NCBI GenBank assembly: GCA_010279815.1
Contig: QEOQ01000508.1
Span: 1,387,129-1,451,128 of the forward strand
Length of the DNA: 64,000 bases
Direction of reading: 5' to 3'
DNA from: Brachionus plicatilis
Taxonomy: Eukaryota; Rotifera; Eurotatoria; Ploima; Brachionidae
Shown: one piece after another, positions 25,911 to 44,998 of the stretch
How the letters are laid out: every line of letters starts with the position of its first letter
How positions within the stretch are numbered: position 1 is the stretch's first letter
Notes under the pieces: generated by a model
The model's database searches: none
Seen by the model: the letters and a program-made list of their open reading frames with translations, nothing else
What the model was told of the DNA's origin: nothing
Made by a program: the position numbers and the translations under genes

Positions 25911-27651
25911 ACATCTTTTGTCTATTTTCTTTTTCTTTTAATTTTTAACTTATCTAATTATTAATTAGATTTTTTTTAAATTAATTTTTTTTTCAAATTT
26001 TTTAATTTAATTTAATTTTCGATTTTAATTAAATTCTGAAATGGCTTTATCTCAACACAGATACACAGATAATAATGTCTCTATAACTTTCTTTTTCAAT
26101 ATATCTCTTTTTAATTTTCTTATATTTTCTTTTAACTTTTAAATTTATTTTGATTTTTTTAATGAGATTTAGATTGGCACATAAAAAATATCAAAAGCTT
26201 AAATATATAAATATCTTCTCTTAATAAAGAAAATATTAACTTAAATCAAAAACATATAAAATTAAAAAATAGGAGTTTCTTAGATAAAAAATTTGACTTA
26301 GAATTAACTCTATCTTAATGGCTGATGAAATAAAAAAGCGTTGTAACTTAATAAACTTAATAAGAAAATTTCTTTATCACATCATAGTTTAATAAATTAA
26401 AAGAAGATTTTAAATTCTTAATTTAAAAAAACTCTAACTTTAACTAAAATTCAACATAAATATAAAAAGAGAGAGAGAGACATGCCTGGGGAACATGATG
26501 TGTTACAGTAGTTTATTTAAATATTTTCATTTTTTTATCTGGGGGATTTTTTTAATAAACAAAATTAGTGTTAATTGGGAAGATCGATCACTGAAAATTA
26601 TTGTGCAAAAATTTAAAGCTTAATTGATTAAAAAAATAAAAGAAAACTATTAAAAATTTATTTCTCTTAGTATTGCTACCTTTTCTTTCATTTTAGAATT
26701 TTTCAGCATTCAGAAGTTTTATTTTTTTTTTAATTTAAAGATTACATTTTTAAAGACTGTGAGTATTTAAATTTTTTTTAATTGTTTGGCAACCATCTAT
26801 TAGTTAAAAGGCTATTTTGATCATATGTTTTACCATTCCTCATATTTTTACATGATAAAAAATATAGAAGTAAACTATTCACTTGGAATAAATATCTTTG
26901 ATGATTATTACAAATGAATCTAAAAACATTAGATACTAAATAAGAATGTTATAAATTCCTTACTATAAAGTAAAACCTATATTATTTTGCACATTGTTTA
27001 CAATAAAATGGGTTCTCTTGTTATATTTCAATTTTCTTGAGTTAATTTTTAATCATTTATCTTTAAAATTTAAAGCTGAATTATTTTTAAACAAATATAT
27101 AAAAGAGAAAGCACTCATTCTATGTTGAAACGAAAAAAGACCGTACTTTTTTAAAAACTAATTTATTTCATTAGAGGAATCGACTTTAAACTTAAAATTT
27201 AAAAGTTTAAAGATAGAAATAAAATAGCTTTTTGCCCACTTATTAACTGTCTCTTTTGAAAAATAGAATAGGAGAGTAGAGCAATAATCAAAATAAGGTA
27301 AACAACTGATGTAAATGATGCAGCATCATTGGATACGAAAATAATTTAAAATTTTTTTTGTTATAAATTTCTCAAATGCAGACAAATTATTGAAAAACAT
27401 TAAAAATTTTGACACTTGAGACAAGTAATAAAGTTGGATTAAACCGAAAGAAGAGAAATAAATTTGCTTTTGCAGCATATGTACAAGATTTTAAAATAAG
27501 CAAAAAGGACTTGAATATCAGAAAATTCTAAACTTTTTTTTACATATTCAATGCAAATTTCTTATCTTCATCTTTTTTTCTTGTTTCTCTTATTTAATTC
27601 CCCGAATTATGTTTCTTTTAAAAGATAATAAAAAAAAAAATGAATTTCTAA
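25911..27651. other. Intergenic region upstream of AGAP
   Basis: AT-rich with a short GA repeat at about 26469. No exon is recognised. It presumably contains the AGAP promoter and 5' UTR, which I cannot locate. Confidence 0.55.
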
Positions 27652-35858
<8,207 letters not shown>

Positions 35859-38459
35859 TATAACTGAGTGTATAGCCACTTTTATTTACTTTAAACAATA
35901 ACAATAAACAAAATAATATCTTTTATGTAAATTTTAAATGATTAGTAATTCGATTTATGTGTTTTTTTTGCTCTTAATTTCTTTTTTAGCAACTGACTAA
36001 GCTTACTTTTATTTGTGTGTAAATAAATATTCATTTTTTGGTCATTTTTTTGTTCGTGATGTTTCGTAATTTTTTTTCTAAAAACGATTTCAATTTTTTC
36101 TTCTTTTTTTTATTTCGAATTTAAAGGTATTATCTTTTTTAATTCTTTTAACTTCTGTCTTTTTTAAAACTAGCTTGAAATTAATAAATAATTGATAAAA
36201 ATTTTTTAGAATTTGTCTAAATCAATCCAAAATTCCAAAATTCAAAATCAAGATTTATTTTAATGCACTTTGATAACTCGATGATTTTTAAAATTTTCCT
36301 GATTCGGAATTGAATAGAGCCTATCGGAACGAAAAATTTATCAATCCATTCTAGATGTTCTTTAAAAACAAATAATGATAGCAGTAATTATTTTTTTATC
36401 TTGAATTACCTCATAATACCACAAAATGAAAATGTTTCGTCTTTCGTTTAATTAATCTAAAAAACTAAAACAAAATCAACAAATTCTTATCGCGACCTTA
36501 ATTTTCCCGGCATTCAGTTTAAATCAATAAATAAAAACTTTTTTTTTCATTAAAAATTGTTTCTTTTTAACAATTGATAATTATTCTGACTTTTTTTCAA
36601 AATATAATCATGAAGCTAGAGCTTTTTAATTACATGATCTGTAAAATATACTTTATTTCTTTTGTGTGAAATTTTGAGACAAAAATAATGTGCAAGTTTC
36701 ATTAGAATATTATTTTATCTTTTATGTAATCAAAAAATTGAAAAAAAAATTTGTGAATTTTTTTCAATCATCTCAAATATTTACATGATAAATTATCTAT
36801 AATTTAAAAAAAAATGTCAAGCCAAATTAAACAAGTTTTAGCAGCTAAGATAATTTCCTAAATTAATTGTCTAAACAAAACCAATTTTAAAATAAAAAAT
36901 GCATCTCTACGCTTAAACTTAAAATAAAATAAGTAATTTATTTATTAAAAAAATTTAATAAAAAAATTTCTCATTAACACTGATTTCGATATTATAAGCA
37001 AATTTTAATGTTTTCTTTTTTTTTAAATTATTTTCTAGACCACAATTCAAACCAGTCTTAGCTATTGTTTTTAAAACAAGTCTGATTAAAAATTTAATTA
37101 TTCATATTTCTTAATTATATGGTCAATAAAGTTGTGTAAAAGGTTTTTTAGTGAATTTTATACATTTATGAAATTATAATCTTAGATTAACAAAGTCAAT
37201 ACTACAAAAAATTTAAATCATAATTGAAGTTTTAAAGAAAATATCAATTAAATCCGATTATTTTAATGATAATGTGAAATTTTTAATTAAGACCCTTCGA
37301 TTTCAAGTTTTTAGTTTTCATGGCTTGGACTTTATTTTGCTTAACATTATCATTTAATCAAAATTTTAACCTTCGTCCGGAAGAAGGTGTCTTTTAAAGA
37401 AAAAAGCTGAATTAATGGTTGAAGCCAGCATGATTTTATATTTGTTCATTAAATCAAAATTAATTCGTATCCTTTCTACTTTTAATTAAAGTAATCGATA
37501 ACATTTTTAAGGATATGAACAACATTTAGATAATTTATCGATTTAATGAATTTTGACTAAGTCTGATTTTGTAAATTCATTTTCAAGAGATTAACTTGCA
37601 GAAAATATTTTCCGAATCAGCACCTTAATTTTTAAAGTTTTATAATTAAAGTTTCAAATTTCTGTTTATTCCTTTTAAAAGTCGAATCGATTTAAAATAA
37701 TTACTCATACCTATTTAAGAGACCAATTTTCTCTAATCAGAGCGCATCCCAGGACACTATTTCTCAGAGAACTTTTCAAATTTAATTTGATCGATTGCAT
37801 TTAAAACAATGTCTGATAGAATTAGAGAATAAATTGAAAACCTGTTGAACGTAATTTCATTTAATTTTTTAGAAACTATTTAGATTTGATTTTAATTTAA
37901 GCTTGATAGGGTCTCGTACCACTGAACCGAGTTTCTTCTTGCCAAAAAAATCAAAAGTCACCAAGCATACAACTTTACTAGGCACCCCAAGCACATTTTC
38001 TTATCCCTGCATGACTTTCTTGTCAAGTTTTCCCACGATTTGGATTAAAAATTAATTACTAAACAAAGATAACTGAAGAAATCAAAGTCAATGATTGATG
38101 ATGAATTTCTTGAGTTATTATTAATTTATAAATTCAAAATTTTACTTTTTAGTTTTAAATCAAAAAATTGTCATGGCTTGCTATTCAAAACGTGTTATTA
38201 GTTAAGTTTATAAATTTCAGTAAATGCTCATAGATTTTTTGTTATTTTCAAATATTGATAAGTTTCGATTATTTTACCTACGCGTTCTGTTGTTTTCCAA
38301 AATAAAAACTTTTCGTTCCTTATCTCAAATAAAGCATTACATATGTATTACCACGTAATTTCTTAATCTTTAGATTTTTCAGCATAGTATTTAAAGCCCG
38401 AAATTTTCAAAATAAAAACGACATAAAAATCATAAAAATTGGAAAAAAATTGGAAAAAA
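35859..38459. other. Intergenic region, nothing recognised
   Basis: AT-rich DNA between AGAP and the peptide gene. AATAAA shortly after the AGAP stop (about 35902) is its probable polyadenylation signal. No exon or repeat pair was identified. Confidence 0.55.
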
Positions 38460-38880
38460 ATGGTGAAAATTATCAGAAATATTGAATTGATTGTTCTAGT
38501 GGGACTGATTGGAATGTACTACTCGTATCCAATGGATGATCAACTAGAACAGGAAGCTTTACGCTCTTATTTGGTAAATTTAAAAAATTAAATTCAAATT
38601 AAGAAATTTCATTTTTATTTTTTAACTCTAGAACGGAATGAGTGACAGGTTGAGTCCTAGATCGGAGAGTTTGTCAGCCAAGGACGAATTTAAGCTCCTT
38701 ATTGATACTTTTAAAGCTGATTTAATTAATCATCTTTACCAAAAAATTCGCGAAGAAAGTCAAAATAGTCAGCCAAGTGCTGAAGAAAAGTTGAGTGATG
38801 TGATGAAAAGAAGTTCATACAAGAACTCGGCTAAATTGGCTTTTAGTGGTTTGATAGGCAAGCTACACAGCAGTGGTTAA
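38460..38880 (+). CDS. Small secreted peptide precursor (neuropeptide-like)
   Basis: Two exons, 38460-38573 and 38632-38880, separated by a 58-nt GT-AG intron in phase 0, give 120 residues. The N-terminus MVKIIRNIELIVLVGLIGMY is basic then hydrophobic, and SYP could be the signal-peptidase region. The mature part is acidic and helical-looking (LSAKDEFKLLIDTFKADL). A dibasic site VMKR precedes a C-terminal segment beginning SSYKNSAKLAF and ending KLHSSG before the stop. Cleavage after KR would release a 22-residue peptide whose terminal Gly could be an amidation donor. That architecture is typical of neuropeptide precursors, but I do not recognise a family. Codon use is balanced, supporting a real gene. 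Confidence 0.7.
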
Positions 38881-40241
38881 CAATCCGGTCAGATATTTGT
38901 CCTTTAAATGTTCAAACATTCTTATCTGATTGTTAAATTCAAATTTAAGTCTTTTTTTTAATTAATTATTAAATTTCCGATTTGCTTTTTTTCATTCCGT
39001 TTTATTTTTTAAATAAAGCAAATTTTTATTTAGAATTATGTTTTTGGACTTTTAATTAAATTTAATTTGCATCAAAAACAATTTTTTTATAGGCTTTTAG
39101 GTTTTTGAATTTTTCAATAAATTATTATGCTTTAGAGATTCAAAGAAATAGATATAATTTTTACTTTTTTCCCAATTAACTTTAATTAGGCAAAACCAAT
39201 CACTTGACACCGAAATTAATTGGATATTATTTTTCCTTTTTAAAAAATTTAAAAATAAATAGTACATTTGGATTATAGAAAGCAAAATAAAATTCCGATA
39301 TTCTAAAAATTTAACTTGATAAAATAGTTTGACTAGTCTATTTTTTTAAGTCACGAATTTGAAAATTAAAGAAAAATCCTCCGACGCAAAATTGCAGCAC
39401 TGAGTCCCAATAAGACATGTTTTCAAAGGCTCCTAAAATATGATTTTGTTCTTACACTTGATAATAGGGAAAGAAATTAATTAAATTTAATAAATTGAAG
39501 TTATTTCTGAAAATAAACTTGATTGAAAAACCCTAGAAAACAAAGGTAGGGTTGTTATTTCAATTTAAGAAACACGAGATATTTGTTTTTTTTTTTAATT
39601 AGAAATGAAATAATTTAATTTAAAAAAATATTTTCTCAAGTGTTAAAATAAATTTATTTGTTTTGATTCAATAATATATATTCTTACATCAACAAAAAAA
39701 CAGCACTGTAAATTATATTTTTGTTTATCATTCAAAGGAATGTTGATTAAAAATTTAAAATTTTTTCATTAATTAATAACATGATAAAAGTCACTAATTT
39801 GACAAAAACAAGCTTTAATCAAAAAATCAAATAATTATATTTGATTTAGTTTGGCTTACATCATCATACTTTCTTGGTAAAGTTGCTGCACCGATACAAA
39901 TTTCATGATATTTGGTGAAAAATATCATATATTTTGATAAAAATAATTTTTGATTAAAAAATACAATCAATCACCGAAAAAATAAAGGAAACAAAATATT
40001 TAAAAGGCAAACTAAATTAAAAGATAAAATATTACGTAAACCATATCATGATTACTTTTACAAAACTAGAAAAAATTAAAATTTTCCTCAAAAAAAAAAC
40101 AACAGAAAAATAGTAAAATACACGAGGGCTTGGCCCTGAGTGTAATTCTAGTTAGGAATATAAATGGTTTACTACCACATTTAGGGTATTTAAACAAGAA
40201 AGTTTTAAAATTTAAAAATTAAATATTTAATTTAAAAAAAA
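38881..40241. other. Intergenic region upstream of the monooxygenase
   Basis: AT-rich with no recognised exon. The only notable site is TATAAATGG at 40159-40167, listed separately. Confidence 0.5.
40159..40167 (+). promoter_or_regulatory. Candidate TATA box for the monooxygenase gene
   Basis: TATAAATGG lies 75 nt upstream of the ATG at 40242, just after a GC-richer patch (GGGCTTGGCCCTGAG). TATA-like words are common in this AT-rich DNA, so support is positional only. Confidence 0.3.
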
Positions 40242-41507
40242 ATGATGCTTTTTGTAATTTTTATTCTATCAGTATTCTCGGTAGAGATTACAGTTCAGCA
40301 TGGTTACTTAGCTAATCCACCATCACGTGCAAGTGCTTGGCTTGAAGATTCTGATTTTTTAGGATGCTGCAAAAACTACGACTACAATCAAATGTTTTGT
40401 GGGGGTTTTAGAAATCAATGGGAGAATAACGGGGGTAAATGTGGAATTTGCGGTGACCCGTACGAAGAGTCGGAGCCAAGAACTTATGAAAAAGGTGGGT
40501 CGAAATATCTTGGCAAAATTGTTCGAACCTATAAGAAAAACTCAGAAATACCTGTTGAAGTTATATTAACAGCCAATCATTGGGGATTTTTTGAGTTCAG
40601 AATTTGTAAAGTCGATGGCTGGGAAACAGATGCCACCGAGTCATGTTTGAATCAAACTATTTTGAGAATTAGAGAAGGAGCTGGCACTAAATTTCCAGTG
40701 AGTGATAATCTCGAGACAGCTCGTCTTTCTTTGATTTTACCAGAAAATTTTGTGTGCTCACACTGCGTTCTTCAATGGAAGTATGTGACAGGAAACAGCT
40801 GGGTAAAAATTGACTTTTTCCAAATTAAAATTAATATTTTTTTAATCAAGGGACGTGACCCCGAAACTAACACTGAATGTGTCGGATGTGGACCTGTTCA
40901 GGAAAATTTTATAGGTTGTTCCGATATTGCTATTTTAGGAGATGGTACTGAGATTGAAGAAGTTACTACTACCACCACGACTACCACTACAACTACCACT
41001 ACATCTACGACATCTTCAACTACAACTACAACTACATCCACAACGACTTCAACATTAACTAGCTTAGAGATAATTGATCCGGTTTTCACAACTAAAATAG
41101 CTGAAACATCGGACTCGCCATTTTATATTGAGGAATTTAGCACTCCTTACGCTATGACTTCAATGTTTATACCAGTCGGGACTACTACTGACTTTTCCGA
41201 AATTCCTCCTGAATACATTGATTTTACAATGACAGAAATTGATGAAGATAGCAATGAATATGAATTTACTACAACCTCTACTACAACAACGCAATCATCA
41301 CCGATTCTAGGCGGTAGTTGTCGAGTAAGATTTGAATTTGGCACTAAAATTAATATTGCCAGAATAGTCAAAATTTACTGCAATAGAATGTGTAAATTAA
41401 GATGTAAAACAATTTTGAATGAATTCGAAAAATCAGTTAGACAAGTTGTTAGTTTGGATGTGATTGCATGTTTAGAGACATGTCCAACTTTGTGTGATTG
41501 TCCTTAA
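40242..41507 (+). CDS. AA15-type lytic polysaccharide monooxygenase with Thr-rich linker
   Basis: Secreted copper enzyme expected to cleave chitin or cellulose oxidatively. A signal peptide (residues 1-19, ending ITVQ) leaves His20 as the mature N-terminus (HGYLANPPSRASAW), as needed for the copper histidine brace; the second histidine is in ANHWGFFEFR. Cysteine-bearing motifs CGICGDP, CSHCVLQW and ECVGCGP, then GCSDIAI close the catalytic domain. A 48-nt intron at 40803-40850 (GTAAAAATTG to ATCAAG) is in frame and stop-free. Removing it joins GNSW to GRDPETN as in the family and leaves 405 residues. A mucin-like Thr/Ser linker follows, then a Cys-rich C-terminal module (CRVRFEF, CNRMCKLRC, CLETCPTLCDC) that I do not recognise. 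AATAAA near 41587 may end the transcript. Confidence 0.92.
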   Translation: MMLFVIFILSVFSVEITVQHGYLANPPSRASAWLEDSDFLGCCKNYDYNQMFCGGFRNQWENNGGKCGICGDPYEESEPRTYEKGGSKYLGKIVRTYKKNSEIPVEVILTANHWGFFEFRICKVDGWETDATESCLNQTILRIREGAGTKFPVSDNLETARLSLILPENFVCSHCVLQWKYVTGNSWVKIDFFQIKINIFLIKGRDPETNTECVGCGPVQENFIGCSDIAILGDGTEIEEVTTTTTTTTTTTTTSTTSSTTTTTTSTTTSTLTSLEIIDPVFTTKIAETSDSPFYIEEFSTPYAMTSMFIPVGTTTDFSEIPPEYIDFTMTEIDEDSNEYEFTTTSTTTTQSSPILGGSCRVRFEFGTKINIARIVKIYCNRMCKLRCKTILNEFEKSVRQVVSLDVIACLETCPTLCDCP

Positions 41508-42460
41508 ATTGTTCTAAAAATATCTTAAATCACAATTTTATTTAAAAAATCCAAATCTTAATTTTATTTAATTAACTTAATATTCAAAATAAAATTTCTT
41601 AAAACTTAATTTAAAATAAAAATTTTTTTAGAAAAATCAAAAAGTTTAAAAATAACTCAGGAAATGAACGATTTTTCAATGAACAACCTTTTTTAGAGAA
41701 TAAATCTTGGAAAAATGCAACCTAACAGTATATTTTATAAATTTACTGATCTAAAAAAAGATAAGGATAAACAAATTTTTTAATTTTTAAATTTTAAATT
41801 AAGAAAATTAAATTTATGAGAAGTGACTTTTATGATAAGAACATTTTTGGAAATTTGTTGTTAAGTTTGTTCAATCAAATTAATTGTAAAAAAATTTAAT
41901 TACCTCAATTAACTAATAGAAAAATCTATTACAGTTTACCGTGAATATTTATTTTTTAACGCCGCACTAACCTGAACGAAACTTAATTTTGGTGCCTCTA
42001 TAAAAAAATTTGATTTTCAAGTCTTAAGATAATAAAGAAGAAAATCTATGATCACTAAAGCAGCTAAATGTCCATTTTAACTTATAAATTTTAATTTGAT
42101 AACAAGCCGAAAAAACTTTTTATGAGGCAACTAGAATAAGTCCTTGAGCTTTTAGTTCAACGTTAAAAAACAAATATTTCCGTGATAAAAAAAAACTAAA
42201 CAGCTCCTTATAAATCATGACAATTTTTAAAAATTTATGTCAACCTAAAAAAATTGAGAAGGTTTTTTATTTAAGAACAAAAAATTTTTTACTTCAATTA
42301 ATTTTCAGCAAATATCAAATTCCTTTTATTTTAAAGATATCAGAATGAGAAGAACTGTGCAGGAGAAATGTAAAAAAAATAGAAAACTTGTAATTAAAAT
42401 CCTTTTTAAAAATTTTTTTTCAACAAAAGAATATTACTTATTAAAAATTAATGATTCAAT
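41508..42460. other. Intergenic region, nothing recognised
   Basis: AT-rich DNA between the monooxygenase and a MULE-like MITE, with no exon visible. Confidence 0.5.
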
Positions 42461-42469
42461 CAAAGAAAT

Positions 42470-42707
42470 GGGGTTGTGAAGTTCGTTTCAATTCGATCTT
42501 TTCAATCCAGATAAACTTCGCCATCTAAAAGTATTTTAATCGACTGTGCAAGTATATTGCAGAGTTTTTTCAGACATATCTTTTCTGATTAAGCAAAGTT
42601 GCTTAAACATTAAGAATTTTATAGAACTAAATTATTTCTTATAGTAAAAAAGTTATTCAATTTTTTGTGAATTGAAAAGATTGAATTGAAATGAACTTCA
42701 CAACCCA
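42470..42707. mobile_element. MULE-like MITE, 238 bp, with exact 9-bp target duplication
   Basis: Termini GGGGTTGTGAAG and CTTCACAACCCA are inverted repeats that extend further into TTC-rich sequence. They are flanked by an identical CAAAGAAAT at 42461-42469 and 42708-42716. A 9-bp duplication is the hallmark of Mutator-like transposons. It is related to the copies at 22664-23244 and 55499-55785, and has no coding capacity. Confidence 0.85.
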
Positions 42708-43011
42708 CAAAGAAATTGAAAATTCAAGTTATAATGCATATTAGACATAAAACAAAATTTTATACTTGTTTGATAGTGTAAAGCGAAAGTTTTTTAACTT
42801 TTAAAAATTTTTAAATATGTTTTAAAAATGCATCAAATGCTAAACAACATATGATACCCGTTACTCAAAGAAAGGTAAAATTAAATTTTTTTGTGATTAA
42901 ATTTTAAAATTTAAACTAACTATCATGATATCTTTAATAAATTCTAATGGAAAAAGACTAAAAAGTGATTATTTGATTATTGTTTTAAATTGAAAATTAA
43001 TTTTTTTGTTA

Positions 43012-43188
43012 GCTTTAAAACTGATTTATATTTTTGTAATTATATTGTTTTGTGATATTGTCAATTGTCAAAATGGACTTTTAGATTTGAATTCAGTATG
43101 CTTAGTTGCTAATGATATGTGTAATTCGTTCAAAGGGCTCTATTGTGATCCTCGAACCAATTCTTGCAAGTATTTAAAGCACAAATAA
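43012..43188 (+). CDS. Small Cys-rich secreted protein, 5' exon not found
   Basis: An exon beginning after the acceptor TTTTTTGTTAG encodes LKLIYIFVIILFCDIVNCQ, a signal-peptide-like hydrophobic stretch. About 40 residues follow with four spaced cysteines (VCLVANDMC, GLYCDPRTNSC) and a stop after KYLKHK. The cysteine pattern recalls small EB/EGF-like secreted peptides, but no family is certain. The frame needs one base from an upstream exon with the ATG; none of the nearby ATGs joins convincingly. It may be partial or a pseudogene. Confidence 0.45.
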   Translation, partial: ALKLIYIFVIILFCDIVNCQNGLLDLNSVCLVANDMCNSFKGLYCDPRTNSCKYLKHK

Positions 43189-43455
43189 AAATTTAAAACT
43201 AATTTAATACATTTATTTTAGATATGGATTGATAAGAGAGCCATGATATAATAAAATTTCTTAGTTTTTATCAATCGAATTTTTTTTATTTTCAATGTCA
43301 CTGAGAATTTAATTAATAAAAAATAAAATGATCTGAATATTTATCAACAATTTATTTTGAAAATTAAAAGAAATTTTAATTTTTTGAATTTTAAGCTTCT
43401 TCGGAGAAAATTCAAAATCAATAAATTAAAATCTTGGCCATTAAATCTAAAAAAA

Positions 43456-43793
43456 TTGGCAAAATGTTATTTACTGTACAGTTTTATATTTTTACATTTT
43501 TGAGAGAAGAAAAAAAAATCTCAAAATCAAAAAATCTATAAAAATTTTCATTCAAGAAAAGTAATAATAAATTCGCAATTACTTAGAAAGGAGTTTTAGA
43601 AAAATTTAAATGTAAAAACCAAGGATAATTTTTTGAAAATCCCTTTTAATTAATTGCGAATTTATTATTACTTTTCTTGAATGAAAATTTTTTTAGATTT
43701 TTTGATTTTGAGATTTTTTTTTCTTCTCTCAAAAATGTAAAAATGTAAAAATATAAAAATATAAAAATGTACAATAAATAACATTTTGCCAAA
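43456..43793. repeat. Large inverted repeat (palindrome)
   Basis: The left arm (43456-43580, TTGGCAAAATGTTATTTACT onward) is the reverse complement of the right arm (43652-43793, ending AATAACATTTTGCCAA). A loop of about 70 bp lies between them. The right arm has gained extra AAAATGTAAAAATAT-type units. No target duplication or coding sequence was found; probably a foldback MITE. Confidence 0.8.
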
Positions 43794-44627
43794 AAATTAG
43801 AATCATTCGAAACAGGAGAAAATTTGAAGAAGCATAAAATTTTTATGAAATCTGCTTCAAAGAATACAAAGTTTTTTGTGAATAAACTCTTTAACGAAAA
43901 TTAAAATAAAAACTCAAAATCAAATCTCAATTTGAGTTTTAAGCTCAGATTTGAATTCGACTTCTAGAGTCAAATCTGACTTTTCATTTTTGACTTTTCA
44001 TCAGCTCTGTATCACAGTAGCTAAAAGGTTTGCAAGAAAAGACTGTAATTTTATTTTTTTTAAATTTTGTAGCATTAAAATAATTAGTAAGTAAAGTGTC
44101 TACCATTTAATAAAAAAATTGATGGAAAATTTAATTAGTTCGTAAGAATTATAAAAATTTATATCAGTAAAGTCCTAGATTGTTAGAAAAACATTTTATG
44201 AAAATAAATTTTCTAATGATTTTACTTAATTAATTTTTGGCATAAAAGTCTTATTTCAAATAGTCAGACTCAAGTTTTTCAAAAAATTCATTTAGTTATG
44301 ATTTTTTTTTTATAAAATTCATTTAAAAATGGTTTTAAAATGGATTATAATTTTACTGTATAAATATGGTTAGTTGTTTCAAGAATTACAATAAAGTTTG
44401 AGTAAATTCGAAATAAAAAAATGTTTAAAAACTTTCAATAAATTCAACAAAATGATCAAAAAATTAAGACAATAAAAATTTCAAAATTAAAATGCAAATT
44501 AAAATTGATTTTAGGTCTGCACGTAGCATTTTTTAATTTCAAAAGTTGGATTTTTTTAGAAAAAATTGCACCAAGTAATCACGAGCTATTTTTGTAATTC
44601 TAAGAGCTTAAAGTTTTTCATTAGAAA

Positions 44628-44998
44628 ATGTCTTCGCTAAGATCACAGGTGATTAATTTGTACAAAAATGTAAGTTTTTAGACTTACTTAAAAGAAAACA
44701 AAAAGAGGCCACCATACAAATCATAATTAAATTAAAAAATGAGAATAATTTTATTTTAATTTTTTTTCTATTTAAGCTTTTATATTATGGTAAAGACTAC
44801 CCACTTGGTAATGATTATTTCAAGAATCGTTTGAGAAAAGCTTTTAATTCGAACCGCAACGTGACAGATCCAACCCAAATAGAAGCCCTGATAAAAAGAG
44901 GCGAATTCGTGATCAAGGAAATCGACGCACTCTACAAACTTAAGAAATATCGTCATCTTAAAAAATCCTACTATGACCAAGAACCTGCAAAAGAGTAG
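44628..44998 (+). CDS. ETFRF1: ETFRF1 (LYRM5), electron-transfer flavoprotein regulatory factor
   Basis: Mitochondrial LYR-motif protein that binds electron-transfer flavoprotein and promotes loss of its FAD. Two exons, 44628-44669 and 44777-44998, join phase 0 across a 107-nt intron for 87 residues, matching the 88-90 of the family. Exon 1 is MSSLRSQVINLYKN. Exon 2 begins LLYYGKDYPLGNDYFKNRLR and continues through TQIEALIKRGEFVIKEIDAL and YKLKKYRHLKKSYY. The first exon carries the LYR-type region (NLYKNLLYYG). The stop TAG (44996-44998) lies inside the FAD synthase ORF, which starts at 44973 in another frame, a 26-nt overlap. Confidence 0.93.
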
